From assembly GCA_045534165.1 (NCBI GenBank), contig JAZSJD010000012.1:1-36392 (forward strand): a DNA stretch of 36,392 nucleotides, given 5' to 3'. The notes under the pieces are model-generated. The model saw only the letters and a program-made list of their open reading frames with translations, was not told the DNA's origin and searched no databases. Of the stretch, positions 7,505 through 16,563 are shown one piece after another. Both the position numbers and the translations under genes were made by a program. This stretch comes from SIG575 sp045534165. Lineage in GTDB: Bacteria > Bacillota > Clostridia > Oscillospirales > Acutalibacteraceae. Every line of letters starts with the position of its first letter. The first letter of the stretch is position 1.

Positions 7505-9007
7505 TTATATTGTTCCGTCCCAGGTGCTTACTTCAAGGGCTTTCTTTTCATCTTCTGAGAACCAGTGTGTTGTAACAGCTTTTGATTCTGTATAGAAACG
7601 GTAAGCATCTTTGCCGAGGCAATGAAGGTCACCGAAGAAAGACTGTTTGTGACCTGAGAAGGGGAAGAATCCAACCGGTACAGGAATACCAACATTGATA
7701 CCAACCTGACCGCCATCTGTATGACGTGCAAATTCTCTGCCATAGAAACCACTCTGTGTATAGATAACAGAACCATTTGCATAGGGACTTGCGTTCATGA
7801 TTTTAAGACCTTCTTCAAAGTCTTTACATCTCTTGATGCAAAGAACGGGGCCAAAAACTTCGTCACTGCCTATTGTCATATCTTCAGTTACATGGTCAAA
7901 GATTGTAGGACCAACAAAATAACCATCTTCGTAGCCTTCAACTTTGCAGTTTCTACCGTCAAGAACAAGTGTTGCACCTTCACGTACACCTTTGTCGATA
8001 TCAGCAATAACTTCGTCGTAATGTTTTTTGTATGTAATCGGTCCGAGTTTTGATTCTTTATCCCATGAAGGACCAACTTTAATTTTTTCAGCCTGTTTTT
8101 TCAGTTCTTCAACAAACTTGTCAGCAATGCTGTCAACAACAACACAGCAGGAGAGTGCCATACATCTCTGTCCTGCACAACCGTAAGCTGAGTTGATAAC
8201 ACCGGCAACTGTTCTTTCAAGTGCGCAGTCTTCCATAACAAGAGCATGGTTCTTAGCCTGACAAAGAGCCTGACAACGTTTTCCGTTTCTTGCAGCTCTT
8301 TCGTAAATTTTAAGACCAACAGGAGTTGAACCAACGAATGTAACACCAACAATATCAGGATGGTCAAGCAAAGTGTTAATTTCATTTCTTGAACAAGTAA
8401 CAATGTTGATAACACCGTCAGGAACGCCAGCTTCTTTATATATTTTAGCGAACATCATTGCTGTTTTCGGTGTGAGAGATGCAGCTTTAAGGACCATTGT
8501 GTTGCCACAAGCAATACAAGTGGGAGCCATCCAGCCGAAAGGAATCATAGCAGGGAAGTTAACGGGAACAATACCAAGGAAAACGCCCATTGCTTCACGG
8601 TATTTTACTGTGTCATAACCTGTTGAAGCATCCATAAGGCTTTCGCCCATCATAAGAGAGGGAACTTGTGTTGCAAGTTCTGTACCTTCTTTAGCTTTAA
8701 GCACATCACCTTCAGCTTCTGACCATACTTTACCGTTTTCTTTTGCAACGCACATAGTAAGTTCTTCCATATTCTGCATAATAAGCTCTCTTACTTTGTA
8801 CATAATCTGTGCTCTCTTAATTGCGGGAGTTGCTCGCCAGGAAGGGTAAGCAGCTTTTGCAGCAGCAACAGCTTCTAAAACTTCATCGTTTGTACAACAG
8901 GGAGCCTGACCGGTTACTTCGCCTGTGCTGGGATTGTGAAGGTCATACCACACATCTGTTTTTGAGTCTTTAAACTCACCATTTACAAAATACTGTAATT
9001 TTTCCAT
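7505..9007 (-). CDS. mmsA: Methylmalonate/malonate-semialdehyde dehydrogenase (CoA-acylating)
   Basis: This 500-residue aldehyde dehydrogenase converts malonate semialdehyde, released at the end of inositol breakdown, to acetyl-CoA and CO2 with NAD+ and CoA. The Rossmann motif FVGST is at 225-229, and the catalytic Cys282 lies in GCAGQRCMAL, the signature of the CoA-acylating MmsA/IolA subfamily. PVNFPAMIPFGWM (148-160) is also characteristic. AAGGAG lies 8 bases before the ATG. It sits between iolE (13 bp) and iolG (30 bp). In an inositol operon it would usually be called iolA. It could also serve valine-type methylmalonate semialdehyde, but no valine pathway genes are nearby. Confidence 0.92.
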   Translation of the reverse strand: MEKLQYFVNGEFKDSKTDVWYDLHNPSTGEVTGQAPCCTNDEVLEAVAAAKAAYPSWRATPAIKRAQIMYKVRELIMQNMEELTMCVAKENGKVWSEAEGDVLKAKEGTELATQVPSLMMGESLMDASTGYDTVKYREAMGVFLGIVPVNFPAMIPFGWMAPTCIACGNTMVLKAASLTPKTAMMFAKIYKEAGVPDGVINIVTCSRNEINTLLDHPDIVGVTFVGSTPVGLKIYERAARNGKRCQALCQAKNHALVMEDCALERTVAGVINSAYGCAGQRCMALSCCVVVDSIADKFVEELKKQAEKIKVGPSWDKESKLGPITYKKHYDEVIADIDKGVREGATLVLDGRNCKVEGYEDGYFVGPTIFDHVTEDMTIGSDEVFGPVLCIKRCKDFEEGLKIMNASPYANGSVIYTQSGFYGREFARHTDGGQVGINVGIPVPVGFFPFSGHKQSFFGDLHCLGKDAYRFYTESKAVTTHWFSEDEKKALEVSTWDGTI

Positions 9008-9020
9008 TTATATTTTCTCC

Positions 9021-9914
9021 TTATAATCCTGCTTTTTCGCTGATATACTTTCTTGCTTTAACAGCATATTCAAATGGGTTAGCAATAGCAGGATCTTGTT
9101 CTGCTTCAACAAGCATCCAACCTTCGTAGTCGTTTTCATCAAGTACCTGGAAGATAGGTGCAAAATCAATCATACCGTCACCGGGAACTGTGAAAGCACC
9201 AAGTCTTACACCCTGAAGGAAGCTGAGATGTTCATCTTTAACTTTTTTAACAATTTCAGGACGGATATCTTTCAAATGAACGTGTTTGATTCTCTTTGCA
9301 TATTTCTTAAGAACTGCAAGATAATCTTCTCCACAATAAGCAAGGTGACCTGAATCGAAAAGAAGGAAAACACTGTCTTCATCACAAAGTGACATCATTT
9401 TATCAATTTCTTCAGCAGTCTGAACAACAGTACCCATATGATGGTGGTAAACAAGAGTGATGTCATATTCTTTTGCAATTTTACCAAGCTTTGAAAGACC
9501 ATCAGCAAATTTTTTCCACTCGTCATCATTCATAACATATTTCTTTTCAAAAACAGGTGTTTCCATCTGTCCCTGAATGCTGTAACTCTGTTCTGATGCA
9601 CCGATTCTCTTTGCACCGCAAGCTTTTAAGAATTCGCAGTTTTCACGGAAATCTTTTTCAACTTCTTCAAATGGTTTTGTAAGGATGAAAGATGAGAACC
9701 AACGGTTTGCAATCTGAAGACCTCTGATTTCAAGTTTCTTTGTAAGTTCTTCAGGAGTTTTAGGATATTTGTTGCCGATTTCACAACCTTTATATCCTGC
9801 AAGTGCCATTTCACTTACGCATTGTTCAAATGTGTTTTCAGCACCGAGATCAGGCATATCATCGTTTGTCCATGCGATAGGTGCAATACCTAATTTGATT
9901 TTGTTACTGTTCAT
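9021..9914 (-). CDS. iolE: 2-keto-myo-inositol (inosose) dehydratase
   Basis: This 297-residue protein of the xylose isomerase-like TIM-barrel fold removes water from 2-keto-myo-inositol to give the trihydroxycyclohexane-dione used by IolD. Typical IolE features are the start GIAPIAWTNDDMPDLG, the segment GYKGCEIGNKYP, ANRWFSSF, YHHHMGTVVQT and LLFDSGHLAYCGED, and the metal-binding HVHLKDIRPE. Length is normal for the family. The start at 9914 follows AAAGGA by 9 bases; the slightly longer reading begins at a TTG inside that spacing. It lies between iolD (18 bp) and mmsA (13 bp). Confidence 0.93.
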   Translation of the reverse strand: MNSNKIKLGIAPIAWTNDDMPDLGAENTFEQCVSEMALAGYKGCEIGNKYPKTPEELTKKLEIRGLQIANRWFSSFILTKPFEEVEKDFRENCEFLKACGAKRIGASEQSYSIQGQMETPVFEKKYVMNDDEWKKFADGLSKLGKIAKEYDITLVYHHHMGTVVQTAEEIDKMMSLCDEDSVFLLFDSGHLAYCGEDYLAVLKKYAKRIKHVHLKDIRPEIVKKVKDEHLSFLQGVRLGAFTVPGDGMIDFAPIFQVLDENDYEGWMLVEAEQDPAIANPFEYAVKARKYISEKAGL

Positions 9915-9932
9915 ATTAAACAATCCTTTCGA

Positions 9933-11867
9933 TTAATATTTTCTTGCTTCGTTAAGATGTTCCTGCTTTTCTTTGAAAGCATCTTTTCCTTTTTCTGTTC
10001 TGGGAATATCGCTGCAACCTACATTCCACCAGCTGCCATAACCGTCTGTCATTGTTTTGGGAAGTACTTTGATGTCAATAAGAGTAGGTTTAGTCTGTTT
10101 GAGTGAATCTACAAGAGCTGCTTTCAATTCATCTTCAGTTTTTGCTGTGTATGTAACGTATCCATAACCTTTTGCACACATTGCATAGTCTATGTTCATA
10201 AATTCACCGTATCTTATGGGGTCATCATTGTTTCTGTAACGTGATTCTGTGCAGAGTGCTTCAACGCCCTGACCCATCTGAAGGTTATTGATGCAACCAA
10301 ATGATGCATTGTCAAAAAGAAGTACATTGATTTTTTTGCCTTCCTGCAATGCAGTTATCATTTCTGAATGGAGCATATTGTAGCTGCCATCACCTACGAG
10401 CGCATAAACTTCTTTCTCCGGTTCAGCAAGTTTTGAACCGAATGCACCTGCTATTTCATAACCCATGCAGGAATAACCGTATTCCATATTGTAGCTGTAA
10501 AGGCTGTCAGTAGTCCACATTCTCTGCATACATCCGGGAAGTGAACCTGATGCAGCAACAACAATTGCATCTTCCGGAATAATATCTCTTATAAGACCTA
10601 ATGCAGTTGTCTGACAAAGTTTACCACCTGTAACACGTGAAAAATCTTCAAGGTTATTTTCAACTCTTACTTTGTTTTCAGGTTCAAAATTATCAGCAGG
10701 GTATTCGATAGATGTAAGACGAGCCATTTCGTCATCCCACAATTTTTTAGCATCCTGAATTTCAGTTGTGTAAGCTGATTTATAGTCACCCATAGCTTTA
10801 TCAAGTGCAGTTATGCCTTCTCTTGCATCAGCAACAACAGATACACTGTCAAATTTCTGTGCATGGAAAGCGCTTGCATTGATTGTGATAACATCAGCAT
10901 CTGCAAAAATCCATTTTGAAGATGTTGTAAAGTCTGAAAGACGTGAGCCGATTGCAATAACAGTATCAGCTTCTTTAGCAATGGTGTTTGCTGATAAATT
11001 ACCTGTTGCACCAACACCACCTAAATTCAAAGGATGGCTTGATTTAATTGCACTTTTACCTGCTTGTGTTTCAGCAAAAGGAATGTTGTGCTTTTCGCAG
11101 AAAGAAGCAACTTCTTTACCTGCCATACTGTATCTTACGCCACCACCTACGATAACGAGAGGCTTTTTGCTGTTTTTAAGTTTTTCGGAAGCCTGTTCAA
11201 TTTCGTAAGTGTTGGGAATGGTTCTTCCGATATAATGAACTCTTTTTCTGAAAAATTCTTCAGGATAATCGTAACTTTCGCCTTCAACATCCTGGCACAT
11301 TGCAATGCAGGCAGCACCTGTATGTGCAGGGTCAGTAAGAACACGCATTGCGTTTGTAAGCGCAGACATAACCATTTCAGGTCTTACGATTCTGTCAAAG
11401 TAACGTGAAACGGGTTTGAAAGCATCATTTGTTGTAACAGTAAGGTCCTGTGGTTGTTCCATCTGCTGAAGGACAGGGTCAGGCTGTCTTGTTGCAAAAG
11501 TATCACCCATAAAGAGAAGCAGGGGAATGTTGTTTACTGTTGCATTTGCAGCAGCAGTTACCATATTTGCAGCCCCCGGACCTATTGATGACATACAGGG
11601 GATAATTTTAAGTCTGTTGTGCTGTTTGGCATAAGACATTGCAGCAAGAGCCATGCCTTGCTCGTTTCTGCCTTGCATAACTTTAAGTGAATGTTCAGCT
11701 TGTGAAAGAGCTTCGCCGACACCGAGGACACAACCGTGTCCGAAAACAGCATAAAAGCTTTCAACAAACTTGCTTTCAATCATTTTTCCATCTTGTTCAA
11801 TTGTAACGTATTGGTTGTCAAGGTATCTGACAATTGCTTCGCCACAAGTAAGTCTTATTGTGCTCAT
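9933..11867 (-). CDS. iolD: 3D-(3,5/4)-trihydroxycyclohexane-1,2-dione hydrolase (ThDP-dependent)
   Basis: This 644-residue thiamine diphosphate enzyme opens the inositol ring to give 5-deoxy-glucuronate. The N-terminal ThDP-type domain holds FVESFYAVFGHGCVLGVGEAL with the conserved Glu. The middle domain includes VGGVGATGNLSANTIAKEADTVIAIGSRLSDF, and the C-terminal cofactor motif GDGSYN begins at residue 492 and runs to the FGCINN segment around 522-528. Length matches IolD of Firmicutes. The start at 11867 is supported by GAAAGG upstream; the longer frame to 11909 would overlap the end of iolB without a ribosome binding site. It lies between iolB (23 bp) and iolE. Confidence 0.95.
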   Translation of the reverse strand: MSTIRLTCGEAIVRYLDNQYVTIEQDGKMIESKFVESFYAVFGHGCVLGVGEALSQAEHSLKVMQGRNEQGMALAAMSYAKQHNRLKIIPCMSSIGPGAANMVTAAANATVNNIPLLLFMGDTFATRQPDPVLQQMEQPQDLTVTTNDAFKPVSRYFDRIVRPEMVMSALTNAMRVLTDPAHTGAACIAMCQDVEGESYDYPEEFFRKRVHYIGRTIPNTYEIEQASEKLKNSKKPLVIVGGGVRYSMAGKEVASFCEKHNIPFAETQAGKSAIKSSHPLNLGGVGATGNLSANTIAKEADTVIAIGSRLSDFTTSSKWIFADADVITINASAFHAQKFDSVSVVADAREGITALDKAMGDYKSAYTTEIQDAKKLWDDEMARLTSIEYPADNFEPENKVRVENNLEDFSRVTGGKLCQTTALGLIRDIIPEDAIVVAASGSLPGCMQRMWTTDSLYSYNMEYGYSCMGYEIAGAFGSKLAEPEKEVYALVGDGSYNMLHSEMITALQEGKKINVLLFDNASFGCINNLQMGQGVEALCTESRYRNNDDPIRYGEFMNIDYAMCAKGYGYVTYTAKTEDELKAALVDSLKQTKPTLIDIKVLPKTMTDGYGSWWNVGCSDIPRTEKGKDAFKEKQEHLNEARKY

Positions 11868-11890
11868 TTGTTTATCAACCTTTCGTTGTG

Positions 11891-12661
11891 TCAGATTTTT
11901 GTGAGCCATTCGTGTTCGGGTGCCACGAATCGTGTTGTTTTATACCAGGGGTCGCCGTCAAGGTGGCGAATCATCCACACATAGTACATAGTATATCCGG
12001 GTGCTACAACCTGCTGATGGTCTTCGCCACCGTCAATGAAACAAGCGGAGGAATCAACGCTTTTATAAACTTCGTCAGCGTTGAAACAAGCACCAAAGCC
12101 CTGAGGCTTATCGAATCTGTAGTAATAAACTTCAGGCTGGGGATGATGGTGGGGTGGATAGCTGGACCATCTGCCGGGCTTATTGAAAACCTCACCCATA
12201 ACCATGTTTGAATAGGGTGCATTATCAGGGTCAAACATTGTTGAAACAACTCTGTGACCTGCACCGTCCCACTGTCCTTTGCCGAATTCCTGATAAAGAC
12301 AGTTTTCAGGGTTGTAGAAAACTGTATCAAATTCTTTTTCGTTATCTGTCTGTTGAATAATGATTTCACTGTCACCCAGTGCTTCAACAGAAAATTCTGT
12401 GTTTTTAGAAGCATGCAGGCAGAAAGGTTTCATATCAAAAGGATTTTCACGTTTGCAAATTTCCTCTTTACCGCCAAATATAAATTTTATTTCTCCGCTT
12501 ATAAGAAGAATGGCAGTTTCATTTTTATCTTCGCAGTAAGAAATTTTTTCTCCTGCTTTCAGATATTTGACTTTGATGTTCATTAACATATGAGCATTTT
12601 TGCCATTCATTTCACAGAGAATTTTTTCATTGTTTTCATTAAGAACGGGTACTTCAAACAT
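11891..12661 (-). CDS. iolB: 5-deoxy-glucuronate isomerase
   Basis: This 256-residue double-cupin enzyme isomerises 5-deoxy-glucuronate to 2-deoxy-5-keto-gluconate. The metal-binding cluster SYPPHHHPQPEVYYYRF and the later FIDGGEDHQQVVAPGYTMYYVWMIRHL are hallmarks of IolB. The first cupin is more diverged (YLKAGEKISYCEDKNETAILLISGEI). It is slightly shorter than many IolB proteins but complete at both ends. Its ribosome binding site AGAGG overlaps the iolC stop (gap of 4 bp), which suggests translational coupling. Confidence 0.94.
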   Translation of the reverse strand: MFEVPVLNENNEKILCEMNGKNAHMLMNIKVKYLKAGEKISYCEDKNETAILLISGEIKFIFGGKEEICKRENPFDMKPFCLHASKNTEFSVEALGDSEIIIQQTDNEKEFDTVFYNPENCLYQEFGKGQWDGAGHRVVSTMFDPDNAPYSNMVMGEVFNKPGRWSSYPPHHHPQPEVYYYRFDKPQGFGACFNADEVYKSVDSSACFIDGGEDHQQVVAPGYTMYYVWMIRHLDGDPWYKTTRFVAPEHEWLTKI

Positions 12662-12665
12662 ATAC

Positions 12666-13682
12666 TTAACCTCTTACTACCATTTCGCCGTACTGAGCTT
12701 TTTCGTCAGCAATAAATTTTTCAACTGCTTCAAGGGAGGGCATTGCCTCTGAACAACTGTGTGCGGAAATAAGCATTGAAGCTGATGCTGATCCATACTC
12801 AAGAGCATCAATAATATCACAACCGTCAAGAAGTGCACGGATAAATGAAGAAGCATATCCGTCACCACCGCCGAAACCTTTGAGCATTTTAACCGGGAAT
12901 GGCTTTATTGTGTAACTGTTACCATCATTTGTGTAAGCAGTAGAACCGTCTTTTCCGTGCTTGATAACAACTATTTTTGCACCATAAGAACACCAGAGTT
13001 TTGCACTTTCTTCGTCAGTAGCACAAACACCTGTAATTGCTTCTGTAAGGTCAAATTCTTCTCTTGAACCAAGGATGATATCAGCATTCCTTGCAACCAT
13101 AGAATAATAAACTGAGATTTCATCTTTGTTTTTCCAGGTGTAAGAACGATAGTCAATATCAAAAATAAGGGGAATGTTGTTTTTCTTTGCAAGCATCATT
13201 GCTTTAAGTGCTGCTTCTCTTGAAGGAGACTGACAAAGTGCAGTTCCTGAAATCAGAAGAGCTTTTGTCTGACAAATGTAATCTTCATCAATATCGTCAG
13301 GATGAAGCATAAGGTCTGCAACACCTTCGCGGTACATAAGAATACTGCTTTCAGTGGGACTTTTTATCTCTGTAAAAGTAAGACCAAGGTTTTCACCGTT
13401 TTTGCAACGTGTGATGTGGCTTGTGTCAATACCATCTTTTTCAAAATAATTTATAACGTAATCGCCGAACTGGTCATCGGAAACTTTTGCAAAAAAACCA
13501 ACCTTTTTACCAAGCCTTGCCATACCCACAGCAATGTTGGCAGGTGAGCCACCAACATATTTGTTGAAGTTACTGCTTTCTGATAAAGGCTTGTTCATAT
13601 CAGTAGGATTAAAGTCAATTGCAATTCTGCCGATGGGTATTAAGTCCAGCGGACGTGATGAATCAAATTCAATATACTTCAT
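12666..13682 (-). CDS. iolC: 5-dehydro-2-deoxygluconokinase
   Basis: This 338-residue PfkB-family sugar kinase phosphorylates 2-deoxy-5-keto-gluconate. The substrate-binding motif is VGGSPANIAVG (from about residue 43), and the second PfkB signature reads GFGGGDGYASSF at 269-280, with Asp274 as the base in the GxGD-type anion hole. FDIDYRSYTW in the middle is typical of IolC. The ATG at 13682 follows AGGTGA at good spacing; a GTG three codons upstream overlaps that site. A hairpin separates it from the transporter gene upstream. The aldolase that would act next (IolJ) is not in this window. Confidence 0.93.
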   Translation of the reverse strand: MKYIEFDSSRPLDLIPIGRIAIDFNPTDMNKPLSESSNFNKYVGGSPANIAVGMARLGKKVGFFAKVSDDQFGDYVINYFEKDGIDTSHITRCKNGENLGLTFTEIKSPTESSILMYREGVADLMLHPDDIDEDYICQTKALLISGTALCQSPSREAALKAMMLAKKNNIPLIFDIDYRSYTWKNKDEISVYYSMVARNADIILGSREEFDLTEAITGVCATDEESAKLWCSYGAKIVVIKHGKDGSTAYTNDGNSYTIKPFPVKMLKGFGGGDGYASSFIRALLDGCDIIDALEYGSASASMLISAHSCSEAMPSLEAVEKFIADEKAQYGEMVVRG

Positions 13683-13709
13683 AATCTTCACCTCATTAAA
13701 ATAATTTCA

Positions 13710-13736
13710 AGCCGAATGAGTTAAACCCATTCGGCT
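13710..13736 (-). other. Intercistronic hairpin between transporter and iolC
   Basis: A 9-bp perfect stem (AGCCGAATG 13710-13718 with CATTCGGCT 13728-13736) lies in the 60-bp gap just after the transporter stop. The following minus-strand bases are only weakly T-rich, so partial termination or an mRNA stability/processing element is more likely than a full stop. Confidence 0.55.
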
Positions 13737-13742
13737 GATAAA

Positions 13743-15272
13743 TTAGTCAATTGTAATGCCCATTTCCTGACGTTTTTTAGCAAGTGCTTCCGTAACTAAT
13801 TTTTTCTTGTTGCCCTCAAGGTCGTAGAAGAACATGGGAATAGCACAAAGAAGCATGCTTACACCGGGAACAATAGATACAAGAGAGAACATAGCAAATC
13901 TTGTCAGAGGAGTCATATCCAAAGCTGAAATAACAGCTTCCTGTGCATACATGGCTGCGGGTTCAAGTTTAATAACCATGTACATGAGAATGATACCTGT
14001 TGTTGCAACTGCATTACCTAATTTGTTAACAAAAGACTGGCAAGCTGCACCGAGTGCATTGTCTCTGTGACCTGTAGTCAATTCCATATAGTCAAGACAG
14101 TCACCAATCATCGCAGAAGATGTAACATTAAGTACACCTAACGGAATGCTTGAAATTATGATGAAAGGAATACAAGCATAAAGTGCATATCTTGTGTCAA
14201 CAACAACGCCTACGACTGTTGTAACTATTGATGAAATAAAGCCTGCAATACAAGCGATGATAATAATTTTCTTGTAGCTGAATCTCTTGTAAAGCATAGG
14301 CATAAAGAGCATAGCGCCAAACATACCGACAGCTGCGCAAATCATAAGAACCGTGCTGACAGTAGAAATACTTTTCTGAATAAGCTCAGCTTTTTCAGCA
14401 GCAGACATATTTGCAGTAATTTCAGGGCCAACATAAAGACCATATCTTGCAACGTGAACTGAAGCAGCCTGAACAAGATATCTGCCACTGGAAAGAACAC
14501 CCATAATAATAACCATCATGAGAGGTTTACATTTGAAAACTCGCATAAGTGTACCGGGTTCTGATTTATCACGTTTCGGTTTGTTTGGAATATTAACTCT
14601 TTCTTTAACATGGAAATAAGAGTTTGCATAAAGAAGACCGCCGAGCACACTACAAATAACTGCAATAAGCATATATTTATATTTGTCCTGCTCTATTGTT
14701 GAAGCAGCGGGCATTATTTTTGTAATAACAAAACCGAGAACTGCAAAGATAAGCATAGGCAAAGCTGAACCGATACTGTTAATTGTTTTACCCAAAGAAA
14801 TAACTTTGCCTCTTTCGTCCGGGTTAGGAGTCATAACATTTGGAAGACTCCAGAACGGAACGTCAGCAATAGTATATGTCATACCCCAAAGAATATATAC
14901 AACACCTGCATAAACCATAAGCATGATGGGAGAAAATCCTTTTGGAATATAGAACATAAGGAAAGAAAGAACTGCAATAGGTACAACCGCAAAGAGAATA
15001 TACGGTTTCATTTTACCCCATTTAGTTGTGTTTCTGTCAACAATCATACCCATCATAGGGTCATTGATTGCGTCCCAAATACGTGCAAGGAGCATAAGAA
15101 GAAGCACGAATATGAGGGGTAACTGCATAACGTTTGTGTAGAAGTCAGATATGTATGAAGACATGATTGCATAAATCATACCCTGACCTGCACCGCCGAT
15201 GCAGTACATATAAAATTCCTTATTAGGAACATAATTTTTTGTTGTGTCAATTGCTTTTACTTCGGTGCTCAT
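13743..15272 (-). CDS. GPH-family sugar:cation symporter, probable inositol importer
   Basis: This 509-residue membrane protein of the major facilitator type has about 12 predicted helices. The glycoside-pentoside-hexuronide family pattern is clear: MLLARIWDAINDPMMGMIVDRNTTKWGKMKPYIL near residues 60-92, with the conserved D-x-x-x-D-P-x-x-G core, and a second-half MIGDCLDYMELTTGHRDNALG. The family imports sugars or glycosides with Na+ or H+. Its place between the phosphoesterase and iolC suggests that it brings in myo-inositol. This is inference, since classical inositol carriers (IolT/IolF) are other MFS types. AAAAGGA precedes the ATG. Confidence 0.85.
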   Translation of the reverse strand: MSTEVKAIDTTKNYVPNKEFYMYCIGGAGQGMIYAIMSSYISDFYTNVMQLPLIFVLLLMLLARIWDAINDPMMGMIVDRNTTKWGKMKPYILFAVVPIAVLSFLMFYIPKGFSPIMLMVYAGVVYILWGMTYTIADVPFWSLPNVMTPNPDERGKVISLGKTINSIGSALPMLIFAVLGFVITKIMPAASTIEQDKYKYMLIAVICSVLGGLLYANSYFHVKERVNIPNKPKRDKSEPGTLMRVFKCKPLMMVIIMGVLSSGRYLVQAASVHVARYGLYVGPEITANMSAAEKAELIQKSISTVSTVLMICAAVGMFGAMLFMPMLYKRFSYKKIIIIACIAGFISSIVTTVVGVVVDTRYALYACIPFIIISSIPLGVLNVTSSAMIGDCLDYMELTTGHRDNALGAACQSFVNKLGNAVATTGIILMYMVIKLEPAAMYAQEAVISALDMTPLTRFAMFSLVSIVPGVSMLLCAIPMFFYDLEGNKKKLVTEALAKKRQEMGITID

Positions 15273-15298
15273 ATTAACACTATCCTTTTATAGATTAA

Positions 15299-16474
15299 TT
15301 ATCTGATACAGAAAGTTAAAACCTGGCCGATTTTAAGTGCTACTTCTGAAAGAGCTGCAAGGAATTCCTGCCATCTGAATTCTGTAGTGCTGATGCCTGT
15401 AACTTCAGGAATTTCTGAACCTTCTTTAAGAGCAAGAGCGTGGAAGTAGAGCATATATGTTTCATATTCCCAGGGATTGTTTTCGTCAATAACAAAAACT
15501 CTACCGCCTCTGAATGTATCGTTTTTGTATGAGTGGCTTGTGATACCGGGAGTCATAATAGCATCAATACCGTCATATTCGCCGATAAATGTGTTTACGT
15601 GGTCGTGACCGAATACGCAGCCGAGAACGTCACCACGTTCAACAAATGCATCCCACTGACCTTCATTGTCAACAGAGGGACAGGGAGGCTCGAGGATAAC
15701 ACCGCTTTTGATTCTTGTGAAGATGGGTAAAATTGAATAAGCGTTACCATTTGTAAATGCTCTGCCGAGTGCACCGAGGAATGAAGGCATTTCAGGATGA
15801 AGTGCAGCCACACCTTCTTCTGTGATGATGTGCTGGAAAGCAAGTGAGGGAACTTTACCGCCATTTTCTTCTTCAAGTTTTTTACTTACATTTTTGTACC
15901 ATTCGATCTGGTCTGCTCTTACGCAGTCATATTCGCCTTCATATTCACCGCTTCGGATATAGTCACCACTGTCAAACATCCAGAGGTTGAATGCAACTTT
16001 TGAACCGTCAGATGAGAGAATGGGAAGGTTGTGAGTTGCACAGCCGTGAAGAGAGGGGTCTGCATCATAAGCAAGGCAATCGTCATATTTCTGATAGAAT
16101 TCAAGAAGTTCTTCGCGAGAGTATTTTCTGTCTTCTGAATCGTGGTTGCCGAAAACAAATGTAAATTTCTGATCTCTTTCAGCAAGAACATTTAAAAGCT
16201 GATCGTAAGCTCTTTCATCGTCGATAACAATGTTGTCGCCGTTGAAAATAACAAGATCAGGCTCAACTGTGTCAATAGCTTCTCTGATGTACTGGAGAGT
16301 GTCTTCTTGCATAGGATAAACATCCTGCACGTCAGCAAGAACGAGAATTTCAAATTTACCGTCTTTACCAAACTGAAGAACATCATCAGATGGTGTTTCA
16401 GCAGAGAAAATCGGTACACAAACAGAGAGTACCAAAACTGCTGAAAGAATTAATGCTAAAATTTTCTTTTTCAT
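15299..16474 (-). CDS. Secreted calcineurin-like metallophosphoesterase
   Basis: This 391-residue protein begins with a clear signal peptide (K3-rich start, hydrophobic 5-22, likely cleavage after FSA at residue 24). The metallophosphoesterase motifs follow in order: LADVQDVYP (D-x-Q form), IFNGDNIV, FVFGNHDSED, LAFQHI and VFGHDHVNTF, giving the two-metal site. The protein ends in a hydrophobic helix-like stretch (LSEVALKIGQVLTFCIR), possibly for surface contact. AGGAGG precedes the ATG. It is the first gene of the inositol operon, 26 bp ahead of the symporter. The likely job is removing phosphate from an extracellular inositol ester before uptake; other phosphoesters are possible. Confidence 0.85.
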   Translation of the reverse strand: MKKKILALILSAVLVLSVCVPIFSAETPSDDVLQFGKDGKFEILVLADVQDVYPMQEDTLQYIREAIDTVEPDLVIFNGDNIVIDDERAYDQLLNVLAERDQKFTFVFGNHDSEDRKYSREELLEFYQKYDDCLAYDADPSLHGCATHNLPILSSDGSKVAFNLWMFDSGDYIRSGEYEGEYDCVRADQIEWYKNVSKKLEEENGGKVPSLAFQHIITEEGVAALHPEMPSFLGALGRAFTNGNAYSILPIFTRIKSGVILEPPCPSVDNEGQWDAFVERGDVLGCVFGHDHVNTFIGEYDGIDAIMTPGITSHSYKNDTFRGGRVFVIDENNPWEYETYMLYFHALALKEGSEIPEVTGISTTEFRWQEFLAALSEVALKIGQVLTFCIR

Positions 16475-16506
16475 GGGTTTATACCTCCTAAATATATATA
16501 CACTAA

Positions 16507-16535
16507 ATTTTAACATATTTGTAACATAATATCAA
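16507..16535 (-). promoter_or_regulatory. Promoter of the inositol operon
   Basis: On the minus strand, TTGATA (16530-16535), a 17-bp spacer and TAAAAT (16507-16512). The leader is about 25 bases and carries AGGAGG, so there is no room for a riboswitch. ATGTTA occurs twice with an 11-bp period (16511-16516 and 16522-16527 as TAACAT on plus), and ACAC-N6-GTGT (16535-16548) lies at the -35 edge; either may be a regulator site. Confidence 0.75.
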
Positions 16536-16563
16536 CACAGAATGGTGTAAATTTTTTTGTATT

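Noticed and set aside
7721..8618. Open frames antisense to mmsA
   Set aside because: They lack ribosome binding sites and domains and lie fully inside a well-supported conserved gene; they are shadows of its codon pattern.
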